Positions 33,763 through 37,659 of a DNA stretch of 37,659 bases are shown piece after piece. The notes below the pieces were generated by a model, which ran no database searches, was not told the origin of the DNA, and was given only the letters and a program-made list of their open reading frames with translations. A program made the translations under genes and the position numbers. This DNA comes from Vibrio ordalii ATCC 33509 (GTDB lineage Bacteria > Pseudomonadota > Gammaproteobacteria > Enterobacterales > Vibrionaceae), in NCBI GenBank assembly GCA_000257205.1, contig AEZC01000145.1, positions 1 through 37,659 of the forward strand, in the 5' to 3' direction. Every line of letters begins with the position of its first letter. Position 1 is the first letter of the stretch.

Positions 33763-34671
33763 TTATGCCCGTTGAGCGCGTCGCGCGGTTCGCCTTGTTT
33801 TTAAACCATCAAAACTGAACAGCAACAATGCTGCCCAAATAAAGGCAAAAGTGATGGCTTTATCACTAGAGAAGGCTTCACCATACACCAAGACAGCGAG
33901 CAAAAACATCAAGCTTGGGCCGATGTATTGGAAGAAACCCAGCGTTGAAAGTTTTAAACGCGTTGCTGCTCCTGTGAAACAAAGCAAAGGCAAGGTCGTG
34001 ATGACGCCAGCTGCGATCAGCAGTAGGTTGAGATTAAGAGGATTGATAGCCATATCTGAAGTGGGCGAGCTGGCGATAAATAACAGATAAATCAACGCTG
34101 CGGGCAACATCACCAAGGTTTCGATAAACAAACCTGTTTGTGCATCAACCGCCACTTTTTTACGCAGCAAGCCATACAAGCCAAAACTGGCAGCCAAAGC
34201 GATGGCGACCACAGGAATCGAACCAAACACAATCAACTGAATGGCCACGCCAATGGTGGCTAGCGCTACCGCGACCCACTGTAGTTTGCGTAATCGCTCG
34301 CCAAGAAAAAGCATACCGAGTACGACATTGAGCAGCGGGTTAATGTAATAGCCTAAACTGGCGTCTAACATATGATTAGCATTGATCGCCCAGATAAAAA
34401 TTAACCAGTTCACCGCAACCAGACAAGCGGTGGTCATCAGATAGATCATCTTTGATTTATGAGTAATCACGCTGCGTACACTGCGCCAGTTGCGGCCAAA
34501 ATGAAGCAATGCTGCTAACAAGAAAAACGACCACACTACGCGGTGAGTGAGGATCTCAAGTACAGGAACATTGTTGATCGTTTTAAAATAGATCGGTGCG
34601 ATGCCCCACATGGTGTAAGCACCAATAGCCAGTAAAACGCCTTGTCTGGAGCGTTGTTCTTCTGTGGTCAT
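33763..34671 (-). CDS. rarD: RarD, EamA-family permease
   Basis: This 302-residue inner-membrane protein has ten predicted helices in two EamA repeats. The N-terminus RQGVLLAIGAYTMWGIAPIYFK and the segment LTHRVVWSFF are typical of RarD (chloramphenicol-sensitivity protein). The transported compound is not known for the family. The C-terminus is Arg-rich and cytoplasmic. The 251-base gap to recQ contains an imperfect hairpin (CCGC/GCGG followed by TTTTATT, about 34821-34843) but no gene. Confidence 0.92.
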   Translation of the reverse strand: MTTEEQRSRQGVLLAIGAYTMWGIAPIYFKTINNVPVLEILTHRVVWSFFLLAALLHFGRNWRSVRSVITHKSKMIYLMTTACLVAVNWLIFIWAINANHMLDASLGYYINPLLNVVLGMLFLGERLRKLQWVAVALATIGVAIQLIVFGSIPVVAIALAASFGLYGLLRKKVAVDAQTGLFIETLVMLPAALIYLLFIASSPTSDMAINPLNLNLLLIAAGVITTLPLLCFTGAATRLKLSTLGFFQYIGPSLMFLLAVLVYGEAFSSDKAITFAFIWAALLLFSFDGLKTRRTARRAQRA

Positions 34672-34922
34672 GATGAATTCTCAAAGGAGTGAAGTGCTGA
34701 GCCAGCGAAACGATTCGACAGTATATACTGTTCCTCAAGTAAGTTGCAGCTTTGTTAATCGGCTGCCCACTCGAGATTTTGAGTGACGAATAATGGCCGA
34801 GAATCAAGCGATTCGCTTTACCGCTACATTTTGCGGTTTTATTCACCATCGAACCCCACTACAATAAGACGCTTTGCGGTATAGCGGTTGCTCTACCCCT
34901 TTTGTTCACCCTTGGAAATTTC

Positions 34923-36762
34923 ATGACCGCAACGTTAATGGCTCAACAAACCGATCCTCAACCTGAGACACCGCACAGTATTTTACAGACAGTGTTTGGT
35001 TATCAGTCGTTTCGTGTCGGCCAGCAAGAGGTGATTGACGCTTCGTTAGCGGGGCAAGATAGCTTAGTTATCATGCCAACGGGTGGGGGAAAATCGCTCT
35101 GTTATCAGATCCCTGCGTTAGTCAAAGAGGGCATCACTTTAGTCATTTCGCCGCTCATTTCATTGATGAAAGACCAAGTGGATCAGCTTAAAGCCAACGG
35201 TGTCGCGGCTGAGTGTATTAATTCAAGTATGTCACGTGAGATGCTGATGTCGGTGTATAACCGAATGAACGCGGGGCAACTGAAGCTGATTTACGCGTCG
35301 CCTGAGCGCGTCTTAATGCCCGATTTCATCGAACGCTTGCAGCAGTTGCCATTGGCAATGATTGCCGTGGATGAAGCACACTGTATTTCTCAATGGGGGC
35401 ACGATTTTCGCCCGGAGTATGCGGCGTTAGGCCAACTTAAACAGCATTTTTCACACGTGCCTTTTATGGCACTGACGGCAACGGCTGATGACGCCACGCG
35501 CGTGGATATTTTGCACCGTTTGCAGTTGCAAGAGCCGCATGTCTATCTGGGCAGCTTTGATCGTCCTAATATCCGCTATACCTTGGTCGAAAAGCACAAA
35601 CCGGTTTCACAGGTGATCCGCTATCTTGATACGCAAAGATGGCATTGCGGCATCATTTACTGTGGCAGTCGCAAAAAAAGTCGAAATGCTGACAGAAAAA
35701 CTGTGCAACAACCATTTACGAGCGGCCAGTTACCATGCTGGTATGGACGCCGATGAGCGCGCTTATGTGCAAGAAGCATTTCAGCGTGATGACATTCAGA
35801 TAGTGGTTGCTACCGTCGCATTTGGAATGGGGATTAATAAACCCAACGTGCGTTTTGTGGTGCATTTTGATATTCCGCGCAACATTGAATCTTACTATCA
35901 AGAGACCGGGCGCGCAGGGCGAGACGGTTTGCCAGCCGAAGCGATGATGCTCTATGATCCGGCCGACATCAGTTGGCTGCGTCGAATGTTAGATGAGAAG
36001 CCGGAAGGGCCACAAAAGCAGGTGGAAAGCCATAAGTTGGGCGCGATGAGCGCTTTTGCTGAAGCACAAACTTGTCGCCGCCAAGTGTTGCTCAATTATT
36101 TTGGTGAATATCGAGACAAACCTTGCGGCAACTGCGATATCTGCCTTGATCCCCCCAAGCATTTCGATGCCACGCAAGAGGCGCAAAAAGCATTATCGTG
36201 CGTTTATCGCGTCAACCAAAGTTTCGGTATGGGTTATGTGGTGGAAGTGATGCGCGGTATGCAAAATATCCGTATTCGTGAAAATGGCCACGACAAGCTC
36301 ACTACTTACGGCATTGGTCGCGATCATAGCCATGATTATTGGGTGAGTATTTTCCGTCAGTTGATCCATAAAGGGTTGTTGCAGCAAAACATTACTCGCA
36401 ATTCGACCTTGCAGTTGACGGAAGAGGCGCGACCGCTGCTGCGTGGAGAAATGCCATTAGAGTTAGCTATTCCACGCTTAGACACGGCCGCTCGCGCGGC
36501 GAAATCAGATAAGTTATCCAACAAAAACTACGACAAACCACTGTTTGCCAAATTGCGTAAATTGCGTAAATCGATTGCTGATGAAGATGGCCTGCCGCCT
36601 TACGTGGTCTTTAGTGATGCGACCCTAATTGATATGGCGGAAATATTGCCCACTTCGTACGGAGAAATGTTGGCCGTTAACGGTGTTGGGCAGCGCAAGC
36701 TTGAAAAATACGCCGACCCATTTTTAGACCTGATTCAGGAGCACTTAACCCACCATGGCTGA
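34923..36762 (+). pseudogene. recQ: RecQ DNA helicase, frameshifted in an A-tract
   Basis: With one A removed from the 7-A run at 35673-35679, this reads as one 612-residue RecQ, close to the 609 of E. coli. The first frame carries Walker A (MPTGGGKSLCYQ, about 53-64), the DEAH box (AVDEAHCISQWGHDFRPEY, about 145-163) and motif III (ALTATAD). It runs out of frame after YCGSRKK and stops at 35756. The second frame supplies motifs V and VI (TVAFGMGINKPNV, QETGRAGRDG), the four-Cys zinc site (ending CGNCDIC), the winged helix and the C-terminal HRDC domain. As printed, the product would lack the second RecA lobe and be inactive. I cannot tell a true mutation from a homopolymer read error. The last 8 bases overlap the DUF3630 gene. 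Confidence 0.85.
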
Positions 36763-37057
36763 GTTCGGTTTAGCACACAATTTACAAGATGAAGGGCGAC
36801 TCGTCTTGAGTACAGCGCGTTTTGATGTCGATACTTTTCCTGCACTAGGCGAACGTTTGGTCAAGCAGCTTTCGGCTACAGTGATAGAAAAACAGTGGGA
36901 TGCGGACATTCACTCATGGTTGATTGATTTTGAAGGTTGCTTACTTTTTCTCAAAGCCGAGCATTACAGCGAGTCGGTTTGGCTTGAAGCACTTGCCATC
37001 AAAGAGAGCCAAGAAGAGCTGGCGTTTCTCGCGCAATTATTAGCGCGAGGTTTCTAA
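36755..37057 (+). CDS. DUF3630-type small protein
   Basis: This 100-residue acidic soluble protein overlaps the recQ end by 8 bases and so is translationally coupled to it. It has no signal peptide or membrane helix and no catalytic motif that I recognise. It resembles the DUF3630 family, which I recall next to recQ in Vibrio. Function is unknown. Confidence 0.75.
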   Translation: MAEFGLAHNLQDEGRLVLSTARFDVDTFPALGERLVKQLSATVIEKQWDADIHSWLIDFEGCLLFLKAEHYSESVWLEALAIKESQEELAFLAQLLARGF

Positions 37058-37104
37058 GCGTGTAGATCAACTCTGCATATCCGCCTTTTGTTCCTTCATT
37101 ATTC

Positions 37105-37127
37105 AGCCGGGCTTGCGGCTATTTTTT
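37105..37127 (+). terminator. Terminator of the recQ operon
   Basis: AGCCG-GGCTTG-CGGCT followed by ATTTTTT, 47 bases after the DUF3630 gene. The stem is short (5 bp) but GC-rich, and it overlaps the 3' end of the convergent yqhA gene. Confidence 0.65.
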
Positions 37128-37614
37128 GGTGATTTTATCTAAATAACCCATCGCAAAGGCCGACAAGACAAAGGTAATGTGCAGCAGTAAGTACCACTTA
37201 ATTTTTTCACTGTCGATATTTTCAGTGTTCATGAAGACTTTCAGCAAATGAATTGAGGAGATGGCGACAATCGATGCCGAAACCTTATTTTTCAACGATC
37301 CTGTATCTAATTTTCCTAGCCAGCCGAGCTTATCATCCTCTGCGGCGATATTAATTTTAGAGACAAAATTCTCATAGCCTGAAAACATCACCATCACAAT
37401 CAACCCACCAACCAATGAAATATCAATCAAAGAAAGCGTTACTAAAATCAGGCTGACTTCATCGGTGCTCAAGATGTTAGGTAACAGATGAAAGACCTCT
37501 TGGAAAAACTTAATGCCTAATGCCTAATGCCAGTAGTACTAAACTTAATCCCAAATAGATAGGCGCCATAATCCAGCGTGCTGAATAGAGTAGTTTTTCG
37601 ACGATATTTTCCAT
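37119..37614 (-). pseudogene. yqhA: YqhA/UPF0114 membrane protein, disrupted by a heptamer duplication
   Basis: Starting from the ATG at 37614 (or 37620, in frame), the protein opens [20 protein letters not shown], the typical YqhA N-terminus, but stops after about 34 residues. The cause is three tandem copies of a heptamer (37511-37531). Removing one copy restores an uninterrupted frame, [23 protein letters not shown], that joins the conserved rest of the protein ([21 protein letters not shown], then [19 protein letters not shown]). The repaired protein has 162 residues, close to the 164 of E. coli. The family is a three-to-four-helix inner-membrane protein of unknown role. An internal start near 37472 could only make the C-terminal 117 residues. 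Confidence 0.85.
37511..37531. repeat. Triplicated heptamer TAATGCC inside yqhA
   Basis: Three perfect head-to-tail copies of TAATGCC (plus strand) lie in the coding region of yqhA. Because seven is not a multiple of three, the copy number decides the reading frame: two copies in frame, three out. Such a repeat can gain or lose units by replication slippage. Confidence 0.9.
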
Positions 37615-37659
37615 AATCATTCCGTTTATGATCTCCACGAGGTATGGGGAATAAGGGCG

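Noticed and set aside
1..37659. CRISPR arrays, tRNA or rRNA genes
   Set aside because: No regularly spaced repeats and no cloverleaf or rRNA-like sequence were noticed on either strand. The only short tandem array is the yqhA heptamer.

Overview
The window looks like chromosomal DNA of a Vibrio, probably from the V. cholerae/V. mimicus neighbourhood. The right-hand gene order (gor, rlmJ, prlC, uvrD, Csr RNA, lysE, araC, ggt, rarD, recQ, a DUF3630 gene, yqhA) and the left-hand peptide ABC operon match what I remember of the V. cholerae large chromosome around VC0170-VC0198. This is from memory, not from a search. I see no tRNA, rRNA, CRISPR, transposase, integrase or plasmid gene.

Layout. (1) 1-595 is a T-rich leader with several inverted repeats. 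(2) 596-6095 is a peptide/opine/nickel-class ABC importer: fused double ATPase, periplasmic binding protein and two permeases. (3) 6256-8957 holds a SPOR-domain secreted protein, a membrane-anchored coiled-coil protein and, divergent from it, a receiver-domain protein. (4) 9248-18928 holds a TetR repressor, a frameshifted outer-membrane protein gene, pqiABC (MCE lipid transport) and a two-gene RND efflux pump. (5) 19022-21624 (minus) is a second export operon (small membrane protein, HlyD adaptor, DUF2955 membrane protein), divergent from a frameshifted potassium-channel gene (21771-22450). (6) 22645-37614 is conserved housekeeping: glutathione reductase, rRNA methylation, oligopeptidase A, UvrD helicase, a CsrB-type RNA, amino-acid efflux, gamma-glutamyltranspeptidase, RarD, RecQ, DUF3630 and YqhA.

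Regulation. A perfect 18-bp palindrome between the tetR gene and the outer-membrane gene overlaps the -35 boxes of both divergent promoters. A 14/18 copy sits over the -35 of the RND pump promoter 4.7 kb away, with the same 18-bp spacer and the same TATGAT -10. This predicts one TetR regulon made of tetR, the outer-membrane gene and the RND pump. Downstream of uvrD, on the minus strand, is an unannotated-looking RNA of about 415 nt with about 27 GGA motifs, a strong promoter, an intrinsic terminator and a VarA/GacA-type palindrome about 165 bp upstream: a CsrA-sequestering RNA. uvrD has a LexA-like box.

Four genes are broken by small length changes: the outer-membrane gene, the potassium channel (8 T's where 9 restore frame), recQ (7 A's where 6 restore frame) and yqhA (three copies of a heptamer where two restore frame). 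They may be real slippage mutations or assembly errors, and the raw reads would decide. The interval between the peptide ABC operon and gor is, as I recall, where the VSP-I island sits in pandemic V. cholerae; here it carries efflux and envelope genes instead.
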